From NCBI GenBank assembly GCA_030159075.1, contig BROG01000444.1, positions 1-64,000 of the forward strand: DNA of 64,000 nt. Reading direction: 5' to 3'. Under the pieces are notes generated by a model. The model did not search any database, was not told where the DNA came from, and worked only from the letters and a program-made list of their open reading frames with translations. A program made the translations under genes and the position numbers. This stretch comes from Atrina japonica. Taxonomy: Eukaryota > Mollusca > Bivalvia > Pterioida > Pinnidae. Of this stretch, positions 1 to 14,100 are shown piece by piece; the first letter of the stretch is position 1, and each line of letters starts with the position of its first letter.

Positions 1-800
1 AACTGAATCGTAATATCTCGTGTGGCATTATGCCATAAACTATTTGTGAATCTGGGGTTTACTTAAATGAGTAAATCATGGAACATTTCTGTTTTTTCTA
101 AATTAAGCATGTCCTTGTAACTGACGCTTTGTGCATGATCAAAATTAGATGTCTGTGATCAGGCTATATCATTCTCTTTTAAATGACAGTATGACATGAT
201 ACACACAGAACATGTACCAAATATATTAGCCAGAAAATTAGCCAATTACAATATTTTTTAGCCAAAAAATTAGCCAATTACAATATTATTTTGCCAATCT
301 TGAAAAAAGTCAGTGGCTACATTGGCTTATGACAGGGCGAGCCCTGCATTTTATGTCTTTGTTAGTACCCAAGACCTTGGATCTTATAAATGTTGACATT
401 GAAACTGCATCATTATCTTATATTTCCAAATGTAAAATTTGACGATTTGGAGAAAATTGTCAAACTTAATCCTCCTAAATGTCATGACCTTCGACACAAT
501 AAACTTGAAACTTTGCTACCAAAATTTCCTAAAACTTTGAAATACATAATTATACCGTAATAATCTGGCATTTCCAGTCAAAATTATAAAATATTGTTTA
601 TATGTTTCCACTGAAATATCGACCTCTTACATTCAGATTTTATACTCCTGTACTTGGCTCACGGAAATTTCGTTTTTGTAACAAGGGCTAATTGTAACAA
701 GGTTCTGTTACATGATGTCCCCCAAACTTTGGAACAAGTCGTGTTGATATCAACCAGCATTAATTTTATTACATACAAAACTGCAATTGTTCTTCACAGG
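1..800. other. AT-rich intergenic DNA, no gene seen
   Basis: 3' flank of PGM2. A small direct duplication (AGAAAATTAGCCAATTACAA-like, near 230-290) is present; nothing else recognisable. Confidence 0.5.
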
Positions 801-2015
801 TTTTTAGGAATAAAAGCCATAAGGCTGAAATCACAATCGTTGATACCAGTAAATTTCAATTTTCATCAAAATCAGACAATGTTGACATATTGACAAATCA
901 CAAGGCCTGGTTTGCCATAGACAGCAACAAAACCAATACCATTGAAATTGCAATCCCTTAATACCCATAAATTCCAAATTTCATAAAAATAGGACATGAA
1001 AATTCTGACCAATCAGAAGCCTCAGATGACAGATGACAATGAAATATATACCATTTAAATCACAATCCCTTGATACCCATAAATTCTAAATTTAATCAAA
1101 ATCGGACAATGTTTAAATTTCAACCAATCAGAAGCCTCAGTTTGCCATAGATGGCAACGAAACTCATACGATTCAAATTGCAATCCCTTGATACCTTATA
1201 GGTATTCCAAATTTCATCAAAATCAGACAACTTTGAAATTTCGACCAAACAGAAGTCTCCATTTGCCATAGACAACCAAGAAACCCATACAACTGAAATC
1301 GCATTCCCTTGATACCTATAAATTCCAAATTTCATCAAAATCAGACAATTTTGAAATTTCAACCAATCAGAAGCCTCGATTTGTCATTGACAGCAAAGAA
1401 ATTCATAAAATTGAAATCGCAGTCCCTCAAATCCAATAAATTCCATATTTCATAGAAATTGGGCAATGTAAAAATTTCAACCTATCAGAAGCCTCAGTTT
1501 GCCATAGATGGCAAAGAAACCCATACAATTGAAATCGCAATCCTTTCATACCTATAATTTTCAAATTTCATCAAAATCAGACAATTATGAAATTTTGGCC
1601 AATCAGAATCCTTGGTTTTTTTTCGAAAAAGGACAGTCAGATAAACTTCAACTGACCCTCTGTAATATCCATGTGAAGTGTGCTAAGGATCGTTCAAGCC
1701 GTTCTTCAGATATTTACGTTTAAAAGCTTCAGAAGCCACAATTTGGTTATGTGACTTTTATTTGTAAAATGGGCAGTCAGTTACACTACAAGTGACACTC
1801 AGTAATATCCATGTGAAGTTTGGTAAGGATTAGTCACGCAGTTTTAAAGTTATTTACGTTTAAGTGTTGGACCAATCAGGAGCAACCATTCAGTCATGTG
1901 ACTTTTTCTCAGAAAACGAAAGGTCAGGTTCACTACATCTCACTCTCAGTAACATCCCTGTGATGTTTGGTAAAGATTGATCCAGTGGTTTTGGAGTAAA
2001 GTGTTGGACAGGTTC
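800..2015. repeat. Dispersed-repeat cores: ~118-bp x7 then ~145-bp x3
   Basis: The motif ATTTCATCAAAATCAGACAA recurs near 857, 977, 1090, 1210, 1328, 1447 and 1564 (period ~118), each with GACCAATCAGAAGCCTC. After 1625 a second motif with TAATATCCATGTGAAGT recurs near 1660, 1800 and 1948. The block ends in GAAGAAGAAGAAGG and then (AAT)n. Internal tandem cores followed by a simple-sequence tail are typical of bivalve pearl/Helentron-like elements; assignment to that class is inference. Confidence 0.7.
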
Positions 2016-2031
2016 GTGGAAGAAGAAGAAG

Positions 2032-2082
2032 GAATAATAATAATAATACATGTAATAATAATAATAATAATAATAATAAAAA
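2032..2082. repeat. (AAT)n microsatellite
   Basis: Interrupted AAT/ATA trinucleotide run forming the simple-sequence tail of the preceding dispersed repeat. Open frames crossing it (poly-Y/poly-I) are artefacts. Confidence 0.85.
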
Positions 2083-2924
2083 GAAAGGGAGTAAACACAT
2101 AATATCTTCCCCATTTCATTTGAGGGACATGATAATAATAAAAAAACGGGGTAAACACAAAATGCGCTCCCCTTTCCTCTTTCGTTTGCGGGACATAATG
2201 ATAGGCGTACAGTACTGAAGTATTTTCACAGCACTGGACATGTCCCTGCATTGATCATTTCTTCTTGTCAAAATTTTGACTTGTGTTTCAATCACTGTAA
2301 AGGTCATCTGAAAGGTTTTGTTTGATTTTCACCAGAATTGCCAAATGTATGAAAATTTCTTCAAGCACTTGGACAAGATAATGATATCAATAATGCTGTT
2401 ATTATCTACGACATCACTTTCTGACAAATGCCTTAATTTTGCTGACATTGTGATAAGATGTCTGGGAAACATTAATCACTACAGCATACATCATAATTTG
2501 CTTTTCCTTCTAAAACTACTCAAAAAGTACAACAAAGCCATCATTATAATACAACAAGTTTATTGGGTAACACTCCAATCAATGATACATTCAAATGACA
2601 ACAAATACATATATCTTCAATATATATTTTGCTAAGTGTCATTTAATCTTGAAAAATGGATTACTTCTTGTGTTCATGCATCCAATATATCACTCTTTGT
2701 AATATTAATTATTTAAAAAAGATGGACATAAATAATGTCTATAGATTTTGAAATGTCTATTTACTCAATTCTTATCAGTAAAATATTGACCAAATATCCA
2801 GAACATCTGTTATGTTATCATGCAATAACACCTAAACTAAAATAACACCTTAACTAAAATAACACCTAAATAGGTCTAGGACAAATGTTAGCAATATCAA
2901 GAGGAAGTACTGTATGAGGAGTTG

Positions 2925-3918
2925 CACCTATAACACTCATGTCGTGCTAAATAGAAATTCTGTTACACTCATAACACTCATGTCGTGCTAAATAGAAATT
3001 CTGTTACACTCATAACACTCATGTCGTGCTAAATAGAAATTCTGTTAAGCTCTTAACACTCATGTCGTGCTAAATAGAAATTCTGTTGCACTAACAACAC
3101 TCATGTCGTGCTAAATAGAAATTCTGTTGCACTAACAACATTCATGTTGTGCAAAATAGAAATTCTGTTACACTCATGTCGTGCTAAATAGAAATTCTGT
3201 TACACTCATAACACTCATGTCGTGCTAAATAGAAATTCTGTTACACTCATAACACTCATGTCGTGCTAAATAGAAATTCTGTTACACTCATAACACTCAT
3301 GTCGTGCTAAATAGAAATTCTGTTACACTCATAACACTCATGTCGTGCTAAATAGAAATTCTGTTGTCATGCTAAATAGAAATTCTATTACACTCATAAC
3401 ACTCATGTCATGCTAAATAGAAATTCTGTGGCATTCATAACACTCATGTCGTGCTAAATAGAAATTCTGTTACACTCATAACACTCATGTCGTGCTAAAT
3501 AGAAATTCTGTTGCAATAATAACATTCATGTCGTGCTAAATAGAAATTCTGTGGCACTCATAACACTCATGTAGTGCTAAATAGAAATTCTGTTGCACTC
3601 ATAACACTCCTGTAGTGCTAAATAGAAATTCTGTTACACTCATAACACTCATGTCGTGCTAAATAGAAATTCTGTTGCACTCATAACACTCATGTAGTGC
3701 TAAATAGAAATTCTGTTACACTCATAACACTCATGCCGTGCTAAATAGAAATTCTGTTGCACTAACAACATTAATGTTGTGCTAAATAGAAATTCTGTTG
3801 CACTTATAACACTCATGTCGTGCTAAATAGAAATTCTGTTGCACTCACAACATTCATGTAGTGCTAAATAGAAATTCTGTTGCACTAACAACATTCATGT
3901 AGTGCTAAATAGAAATTT
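2925..3918. repeat. 41-bp minisatellite, ~24 copies
   Basis: The unit contains GTGCTAAATAGAAATTCTGT and CACTCATAACACTCATGTC. Starts at 2941 and 2982 give the 41-bp period. Copies vary by a few bases, and a few are shortened (near 3170 and 3365). Confidence 0.95.
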
Positions 3919-4555
3919 GTTCATTTCATCATTCTCTGTTGGTGACAAAAATGAACTTTAAAAGAGACTGTGAAATACTGTCCTCAAATGAATCTCTAAG
4001 GGTACAAGTGGTCGCTTACACACTCAGTCCAATACAATATCCTATATTCTCTAAATTTCTCCACTGTATCTATTTTACCTGAGCTAAATGCGTAAATTCA
4101 AAATTTTTCAGAACAGCAATTTACAAAAAGGAGAGTCAATTAAGGATTTTTAAGTCTTGTTTGATAGAACGCTAACAATGCTGGAAATTTTTACAAACAT
4201 ACCTGCAAAAGATCACTGATATTTTTCTGGGGAAATTATAACCATGATTATCCTATATTTACCATTAGCAACTACAATTAAACAAATGTCTAGTATCACA
4301 TGCATTATACCAGAGAAACATTTTTCTTGGAATTTACATCATACTTGACTGGTTGTGTAAAAATTACAGTTTCACAAGCAAACTGTGCATTTTAGCTTAA
4401 ATTTACATGATCTAGACAAATCTTATCACATTTTTAAGCACTTTTTTAAATTCATATAGAGTCTGTATATAAAAATATCATATTTAGATTCAATTAGTAA
4501 GGTAATCAAAAGATCAGTGATCTTACACTACAAGTATGTAATGTTTATGTACTAT

Positions 4556-4818
4556 TTAATTCATTCACCCCTACAGACACATTTGGACTAGTCTAAGTTA
4601 TTTATTTACAGAAGAGTCTTTTGTTTTTCAGGGTTTGGTGAGTTTACTCATTCACCCCTACAGACACATTTGGACTAGTCTAAGTTATTTATTTACAGAA
4701 GAGTCTTTTGTTTTTCAGGGTTTGGTGAGTTAACTCATTCACCCCTACATACACATTTGGACTGGGCTAAGTCACTGATTTGCAGAAGAGTCCATTCTTT
4801 TTCAGTTGTTGATGAGTT
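4556..4818. repeat. Three tandem copies of an ~88-bp mini-MITE
   Basis: Each copy opens with AACTCATTCACCCCTACA and closes with a GGTGAGTT or GATGAGTTA end that is roughly the reverse complement of the opening. Copies 1 and 2 are near-identical; copy 3 (4733-4818) is more diverged. The same element recurs singly at 19998-20088 and 48170-48253. It lies 190-450 bases past the PGM2 stop, possibly inside its 3' UTR. Confidence 0.8.
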
Positions 4819-5006
4819 AAGCCAGTAAATTTTTATACATCTGGATTCATGTAAAATCATGTATCGATATCCCTGACTACATTATATTTACAATAAATCC
4901 CTGATATCTGCTGAATAAATGATAGGATAGTTAAAACCTTAAGAAACATTCACTATCTGCCATTTAACATGCTTTTGGGGAATGTAAACTTCCAGACATA
5001 AACACA

Positions 5007-5115
5007 TTACATTGCAGGTCTTGCCATAAAACCATATCTTTCTGGTTGGTAAAATTGAGTGATTATAAAATGCACAATATCATCCAGCTCATTCTTAGCA
5101 CTTTGCTTATCCAAA
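5007..5115 (-). CDS. PGM2: PGM2 exon 18 (residues 570-605, stop)
   Basis: Encodes the C-terminal helix with [20 protein letters not shown] and ends in TAA at 5009-5007. This parallels the vertebrate end (ELNELVSAIEEHFFQPQKY). Acceptor AATTTCAG. I saw no unambiguous AATAAA just downstream; candidate TTTATT strings on the plus strand sit in the triplicated mini-MITE near 4600-4700, so the 3' UTR end is unresolved. Confidence 0.93.
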
Positions 5116-8100
5116 CTGAAATTAGATACAAAAGAAAAGATAAGAGAAAGAGAAAGATATGATGCCATCTACAGTGTATTTACATACATAATTAATTTCT
5201 TGTATAAATATATTTGTATAAATATGTATCATACTTAGTTTGAAAGCACAATCTTAATACTCCTAATGTCAGGTCCTGATGTATTAAAGAGTACTTTTCA
5301 TGTCAGGTTCTGTTGTATTAAAGAACACTCTTCAAGTCAGGTCCTGTTGTATTAAAGAACACTCTTCAAGTCAGGTCCTGTTGTATTAAAGAACACTCTT
5401 CAAGTCAGGTCCTGTTGTATTAAAGAACACTCTTCAAGTCAGGTCCTGTTGTATTGAAGAGTAATAGTCAAGTCAGGTCCTGTTGTATTAAAGAGTAATA
5501 ATCATGTCAGGTCATGTTGTATTAAAAGAGTACACTTCAAGTCAGGTCCTGTTGTATTAAAGAACACTCTTCGAGTCTGGTCCTGTTGTATTAAAGACCA
5601 TTCTTTATGTCAGGTCCAGTTGTATTAAAGAATACTCTTCATGTCAGGTCCTGTTATATTAAAGAGTAATAATCAAGTCAGGTCCTGTTGTATTAAAGGG
5701 TACTCTTTATTCTGGTCCTGTTGTATTAAAGAATACTCTTCAAGTCAGGACCTGTTGTATTTAAGAACACTCTTCAAGTCAGGTCCTGTTGTATTAAAGA
5801 GTACTCTTCATTTCAGGTCCTTTTGTTTTAAAGAGTAATAGTCAAGTCAGGTCCTGTTGTATTAAAGAGTACTCTTCAAGTCAGGTCCTGTTGTATTAAA
5901 GAGTACTCTTCATTTCAGGTCCTTTTGTTTTAAAGAGTAATAGTCAAGTCAGGTCCTGTTGTATTAAAGAGTAATAGTCAAGTCAGGTTCTGTTGTATTA
6001 AAGAGCACTCTTCATGTCAGGACCTGTTGTATTAAAGAGCACTCTTCAAGTCAGGTCCATTGTATTAAAGAGTACTCTTCAAGTCAGGTCCCTTTGTTTT
6101 AAAGAGTAATAGTCAAGTCAGGTCCTGTTGTATTAAAGAGTACTCTTCATTTCAGGTCCCTTTGTTTTAAAGAGTAATAGTCAAGTCAGGTCCTGTTGTA
6201 TTAAAGAGTAATAGTCAAGTCAGGTCCTGTTGTATTAAAGAGCACTCTTCATGTCAGGACCTGTTGTATTAAAGAGCACTCTTCATGTCAGGACCTGTTG
6301 TATTAAAGAGTAATAGTCAAGTCAGGTCCTGTTGTATTAAAGAACACTCTTCAAGTCAGGTCCTGTTGTATTAAAGAGTAATAGTCAAGTCAAGTCCTGT
6401 TGTATTAAAGAGTAATAATCAAGTCTGGTCCTGTTGTATTAAAGAGTAATAATCATGTCTGGTCCTGTTGTATTAAAGGGTACTCTTTAATTCTGGTCCT
6501 GTTGTATTAAAGAGCACTCTTCAAGTCAGGTCCTAGTGTATTAAAGAGCACTCTTCAAGTCAGGTCCTGTTGTATTAAAGAGTAATAGTTAAGTCAGGAG
6601 TATATACTGTGGAATCTTGTTATGCTGAAATCGGATGAGTCTTAATTCCGGTTATATCAAATTTGAATGATGGGTTTTAATTTTAATACTAGTAGATGGA
6701 AAAAATGACATTCAATAAAATTTCAGTTATCTCCAATTTGTTTTATCTGCAAATAATATCGGCAGTCCCATGAATTTAATGAGATTGCAATGTATATGCT
6801 TTCTGGATGGGTATACCTTATGGAAAGAGGCTGGAACTGCTCCTGAAATTGAATTATTTATTAAAGAAAAATAACTAAAAAATCAATATAATTAGAAGTT
6901 TAATATTTACCTCAGGGTATAATAGATCTGTGAGATGTCATAATGGTTTAATTTAATATTTTTATCAAAATAATAAATGTCACTTGACAATCTCACCTTG
7001 GGGAGGAGCAATAAAAAAAATTATCTGAATCAATCATAAACATATTATCTTAACCTGATTGTGGGATAAAAAGGCAGTATATTAGTAAATGTTAAAATTG
7101 ATGGATACCATTCTATATTGTGAGACATTTTGTATCAATGTCACAAAAATTTTACTTACTTTTTCTGAGGATCAGGTTTATGTTCTGTGTAATATTTTAT
7201 TTTAGGTTCAGTTCCACTTGTTCTCAATGTTGCTACACATCCATTTTCAAAGGTGAAAGTGATCATCTGACTAGACTTGCTTACAGGTAAGGTCTGTAAA
7301 TTAAAATGTAATTAAATAATAGGTACATGTTGAGTGAATATAAAAATAAAACAATAGACCCGATGGGCATTAACAGTCACCTGAGAAAAATTTTGAGTAA
7401 ACTTTGGTTAATATTAGTCCACTGGTTCTTGAGAAGTCTAAAATGTCTAGAATTTGACAATAAAAGGGGAAATAACACCCATAAGGGACAACCTGACAAT
7501 TTTGGCTCCATTGACTTTTTTGTAGACCTTTGCATGAACATTTTTGCTTTTTTCAATTACTTTATTTTATTTTCAAAGATAATAGGGCAAAACTGTCCAA
7601 AACATGAGAAATTTACTAAAGAGGGAAAATAACTCAAATAAGGGCCGACCCAGCAATTTAGGCCCTAATGACTTTTTTGTAGATCTTTGTGTGCTGAACA
7701 TTTTTGCTTCTTTCACTTGCTCTTTATCTATTATAATTTTCAAGATAAAAGGACAAAACAGCCCAAAACATTAATAATCCACTCTCTGTCTATTTTATTT
7801 TCCAAGATAATAGGACAAAACAACCAAAAACATGAAAAATCCACAAAAGAAGGAAAATACCGGTAACTCCCATAAGGGTCAACCTGACAATTTCAATCAA
7901 AATAAAATATTAGTAGATTTTTGCAAGCCACTTGTTTTCAGGCAAGTTTTCTGTCTAGCTTTCATAATTTTGGAGATACATGCAATAAATAAAAAATATC
8001 TGCTGACTCATTTGTTCTATACCATGGCAGCCCTGTTTGGTCCTAGCCCCTTTTCATCCACAAACATTATGGGACTTCACATGGCTGTAATTTCTGTCAA

Positions 8101-11100
8101 GTTTGGTTCAAATTGGCCAAATGGTTCAAAGAAGTAGTCAAAAATGTCTAAGCAACTTCACATGGGGATGATACATGCCAAGTTTGGCTAAAATTGGTCC
8201 ATCCATTCTTGAGAAGAAGTCGAAAATGTGTTAATGTTAATGACGCACGTCTCAGGACAACAGACAAAAGACGATCGCAATAGGTCAATTTGAGCCTTTG
8301 CCCACATGACCTAAAAAGGTGAACAAAACATTACACTAAATGAAAATCATTTTTGATACAGGTTTCAAAGAATTGTCTGTTTCAATGTTCAATTCCAGAC
8401 AGAATTAGAACATTATCAAATCAAGACAGAATAAGTTGAATACAAACAGCACAAGAAGAAGTGTCACAATAAAATGTGACATACAAAACCAAAATACTAT
8501 TACTGACTCATTTTAATTAGCAATTGATTCAATTCACATCAAATGTCAAACATTTACAAAAATGTCATGTAAAGCACAGTACATAAATTCAAAACTAGTC
8601 AACTGATTTAAGTGTTTTTGCTTTTGAATGGGTTCATATTGATTGACCTTAGCCCCTCTCCAGACCCTGAAACCCAGCTCCAGAAGTAATAAATTTAACA
8701 ATTTTGGTACAAGTCTTTATGCTTTTTCGATAAATGTTTTCAGTTTTTCTTTATGATGCAAAGATGTAAGTAGGAAATTTTCTATTACTAAGTACAACAA
8801 TATGGCTATGTTGGCCATCAGTCAATTTATTGATATAAAAAAAATATTTTCTAAAACATATTAGGAAATTATTTTCTAAAAAAAAAAAAAATATTTTCAA
8901 ACATGAAAATTTGTAGAATTCTTAATATAAAAAAATCATCCAATTTGTGATATAAAAAATATTTTATAATGTTTAAAAAAATCTCATTGATATAAGAAAA
9001 TTCAATAAATCCTTTCATATTAAAAAGTTATTTTCTGATATGTTTATTAAAAACTGTTTTTGATATTGAACATTCAATTTATTGATATTAAAAATAATTT
9101 TGCAATACATGTATTTAAAAATTAGGCAATAAATTCCCCAATGGCATGCAAGTCAAAGTGGAATTTCTTCAAATTTATGTTTGAAATTACCAGGTTTTGT
9201 AATTTTTTTTTTTTTTCATAGAGAAAATTAAGTCTTATCTTCAGAATTTATCAGCTTTTATAATTTCATATTCTCAAGTTATAATTATTATATCAACATC
9301 TTTTTAAACAAAAGGACTTTGAATATTTGATGTCAACACCTTCACATTGCAGAGAACAAATACATGTATAAAAATTTGGTTACTCAATTCTTGTAAATTT
9401 TTCCACCATAAAACCATTAAGTCCCTGTATACATGTATTAGTCTATTTTCTTCTAAAAACCATATAAAATTTTCACACCTCACCCCATTGAGATAGATTA
9501 AATATGCCGACAAGAGGACATTGAGCACTTGCTTCCTGTCAAGTTTAGTCAAAATTCCTTCACTGGTTTCAGAGGAGAAGTCCAAAATATGAAAAGTTTA
9601 TGGCTGGATGGACACAGGAAAGGGAGTGATCACAATAGCTCACTTGAGCTAAAAAACATTGCAAAGCCATTTCTGATTGCATTTTAATAGAATGTTCACT
9701 GTTAAACAAAGAATTGAATCTAGTTTCATAATTTATTTTGATTATTAATTGCTAAATTAGAAAACAAGAGGCCCAAGGGGGCTTAAGTCGCTCACCTGTC
9801 AACATTGAAGAAAACATAAAAAATGTGTAAAAGATAAAATGGCTTATAAACATGAAAAACAATTGGCTCATTGGGGGCTTTAATAATCACCTGAGTGAAA
9901 TGTATTTTACTGAAATATACTGAAAAGCAACCAAAAGCTTGAAAAATTCATTGAAATGGAGAATTAACTTGCATACAGGTAGACTTGCCTTGCCAATATT
10001 TTTATAGATCTCTCATGATAATGTGCAACAACAGTAGAAAACATGCAAAAGTCATTTAAAAGGCGAACTAACTTTCACAAGGATCACCCTCAAAAGGGTT
10101 AACCTGACAATTTAATTCCTGTTACTTTTTCGTAGATCTTTGCATAATGAACATTTTTGCTACTTCGTTTCTTTCTATCCATTATACTTTTCAAGACAAT
10201 AGGACAAAACTGTCAAAAACATGAGAAATCCACTAAAAGGGGAAATAACTACCATTAGGGTCGACCCAACAATTTCGGCCCTATTGACTTTTTTGTAGAT
10301 CTTTGCATGTTGAACATTTTTGCTTCTTTCACTATCTCTCGATCTGTTATACTTTTCAAGATAATGTCAAAAAATATCCAAAAGCATGCAAGATTCACAA
10401 AAAAGGGGAAATAACTCACATAAAAGTCAACCTGACAATTTCCACCAAAATGGAATATTTGTAGATTTTTGCAAGCCACTCATTTTAAGGTAACAGTTTT
10501 TTCTCTAGCTTTCATAATTTTGGATATACATGTATTAAATCAAAAATATCTGCTGACTCATTCATTCTATATTTAGCCGTGTTTGGTCCTAGCCCCTTTA
10601 TGAGGTTTTACATGGTTATACTTCCTGTCAAGTTAAGTTCAAATTGGTCCAATAATTCTGGAGACAAAAATGTTGAAAAATTTACCAAAAAAACCATATA
10701 TTTTCCATTCACTTAGGTGCCTGTGACCCTCACCTTTAACCCCAGGACCTTGAAATTTTGCCAAAATGATTCTCAGATAATTCCTAACAACTTTCTCATA
10801 TATCTTTGTATACAAAAAGTTGATCAGTTTTGAGTTATTAAACAATTTGTAATACAAATATACCCTGTGTTAATGAAGCGCCCCCTTGTGGCTTGTTTAT
10901 TGCCAGATTTCATTTTCTTTGGCAAACTTGGTATATATTGACTTAACAATCAGGCATACAAAATTTGAAACTCATCCGATCATTTGTTCATGAGAAGAAG
11001 ATTTTTAAAGATGTACTAAGTTTTGGTCCTTTTAGGGCATCTATTGATCCTATCTCTTTTTCATTCACTTTATGCAGCTTCACATGGGGATGCTATATGC

Positions 11101-14100
11101 CAAGTTTGGTTAAAGTTGGCCAACTGGCTCTTAAGAGAAATATGTTTAAATGCAAAAGTTAACAAACGGACGACGACTGTGAAGTCTTACTTTTTACTTC
11201 CTGTTTGAACTCTCAGATAATTAGAAAATTACACCCAGATTATCAATGTGACTTGGAAATATTCTCTGTCTAATTATGAAAATTCTATTGAATTGAGATA
11301 AGAAATGGTGTCACAATATTTTTTTGAAAAGATGTGGTTTTATATGAAATATGTAGTAAAAAATGATAGCAATCCATGGACAATGGTCCAGTGTCTGTAT
11401 TTATCTATTGCTTATACTTATTATGCCTTAGACAAGAACCATTGACAGGTCAGGACATTGAGTACCAGATTGCAGAATAGACGACCTGAGCTTCAGTTCC
11501 TGTGGCGGTGTGTAATTTTTTTTTTTTTACAATTTTAGTCATTCTTATGGCAAGAGTACATCTGTATTTAATTTCCAGAAATGTATACAAAATTGTTGTT
11601 AAAAGTCCAAGGTTCTACATCTAAAACTGTAGGAGTTGATTACACAAAATAGATTTACTCTATTGAAAAACCCTCTGAAAAAGTTCATCTTCCATGAAAA
11701 TCCACAAAAATGTTTGGAATGAATCCATGATAAGAGGTGTACATCTTTAATGTATATATATTTGTTCTACAAAGCTTCAATGTTCTACATCAAAAACTGT
11801 AGGAGTTGATTACACAAATAGGCATCCTACTTTCAATATATTTCACAAATTTGGTAAGGGTTTTTATATTTTTTCTTACCATATATTCAGATTTTCTCCT
11901 TGATGTCCAGGGGTAAAGAAGACAATTGTAGAAGAATTGGCTATTTTTGACAGTTCTTGAAAATCAACTTCTCTGATTAGTTGTATAACATGGTGTAATA
12001 GAACCTCATCCAATCATGCTAATGTGATGGATGAGGAACTTTCTTAGAATGAGCCAGAGGTTCGGAGGGTATTTATACTGCATATTTCCGTGCTGTCCGG
12101 CAAGGAACAGGCTATTATATTCAACTTTAAAGAGGTCAAAATCAATGACCTGTAACGATAGTTATATAAAAACGGGCATGTGTCAGTACTGCCATCTTTT
12201 AAAGTTTGCAATCAACCTAATATAATTTGGGTGGGAAATCAGAGGTGGGTTGATAAATACCCTTCGAGCATCCAGCTCATTCTAAGAATGTTCCTCATCC
12301 ATCACATTAGCATGATTGGATGAGTTCCATTCTTATTCATTTGCCTTTGGCTTCTTAGGGTATTTATACTGCATATTTAAAGAGTTGATGCAAACAAACT
12401 CAAAAAGTGAACCCACAGAAAATTATTTCCCACTTAAAGACAAAGAAACTGCAATAATGTTTCATTTACACAGCTAAGGTAAAAATATCTGTTCGAAATT
12501 ATTCATAGATCTAGTAATATGTTTTAAGTGTTTAAGCTGATGACCAATTGATTATGTTCATAATCTCTTTAATTGAAACACCCTTTTTTGAAAAAAACAC
12601 TCAAAGTAACTGTACTCATGATTAAGTGAGCTTTAAGCAAAGAATAAACACCAGCTAATTGCAGTACATACTTCAATCATATAGTCAGAATACTAGTACA
12701 GATGGCTTTGTAAGTTGTAAATGAAACAAAGTACAAGGAAGACTTTCTAATATAAACTGTTCTTTTCATATATATTTATATTATTAGGAAAACACAAAAA
12801 TGTGATTTTCACACCTTGTAAGAATGACACTTGGATTAAGCCTTCCTGGCTTTGATATTTTGAATAACACACAAATATCAAATATGATTTTATCACTATC
12901 ATAATATGTATTCATATGATGAATATCCAACATTGTAAAAGCGTGTGCTCTTGCTGCAATAATAAATGCAACAAACAATTATTTAAAAAAATTAATGACA
13001 TCAGAAAAAATAAATCAATGGTAAACATATAAAGACTTTTGACACATCCCATAAAGACTGGTTTAACAACTACATGTACTTGTATATGAAACAACTTTTT
13101 ACAAATCTAGATAGTCTTATTACCTTCTAAATCAATTAACACCAAAGAATGGCAAAGTTTAGATTACATACTCTCAAGTGTTTTCAAAACAGAATAGGAT
13201 AATTCTAGATTCACTAGGTATTCAAGATGAATAACAACTTATTTCTAATATCAATGAAGGGGATCTATATTCCTTCCACCACGTCAAATAACCCAATTTC
13301 TCCAATACAAAAATATATTGTGTTTTTTGTTTGTTTGCTTTGTTTTGTTTTGTTTTTTCTTTCCTTAATTGTTGATAACGATAAAATGTTTTCAGCAAAA
13401 GATCCTTTATGGAGCATTGGATTACAGATATGATAACTGTAGCAAAGTTTGTTTTCTAGGATAAAGGATACTACACTCCTACTGGAGATACAAATATACA
13501 TTTATCAGATCCTTGTGTCTGGACAATCTGATTGGTAAAAAATATCAATACTTAAAATAATAATGAAAACAATGATCATGTATGACATGGTATAAGATAA
13601 AATGGAATTACAAAATTGACTTTTTCAACTTTATCCTTAATTAATTCAGGTAGAAACTTTAAGTACATGTACAAGATTAGAAAGGTGGGAAAATATAAGA
13701 TAGATAAGTATACCATATTTCACAAGGTATTGTAAAAACATCTACAGCTCTTGAATCTGGGTACCTGAATACCAGGATATATAATTTTCAATCTGACATT
13801 TTAAATCTGATGCAAAGAGGTCAACATTTAGAATAAATGTTTGTAAAATTTTCCCCAAGCTTTTTTTATTTAACATACATATATGCATGTACATGTACTC
13901 ATTTGAATCATTAAATATTTTAATGTTTAATATATGTTTATTCTGCTGATATATTCTTTATACCTAAAAAATGCACATATGTACAACAGTTATGATTGTT
14001 TTGTTTTTGACACAAACACAATTACTTCTGTAAAATGATCAAACACACCATAAGCCATTTCATTCAATCTATTGATATATAACAGGGCTGTAGACTTACC

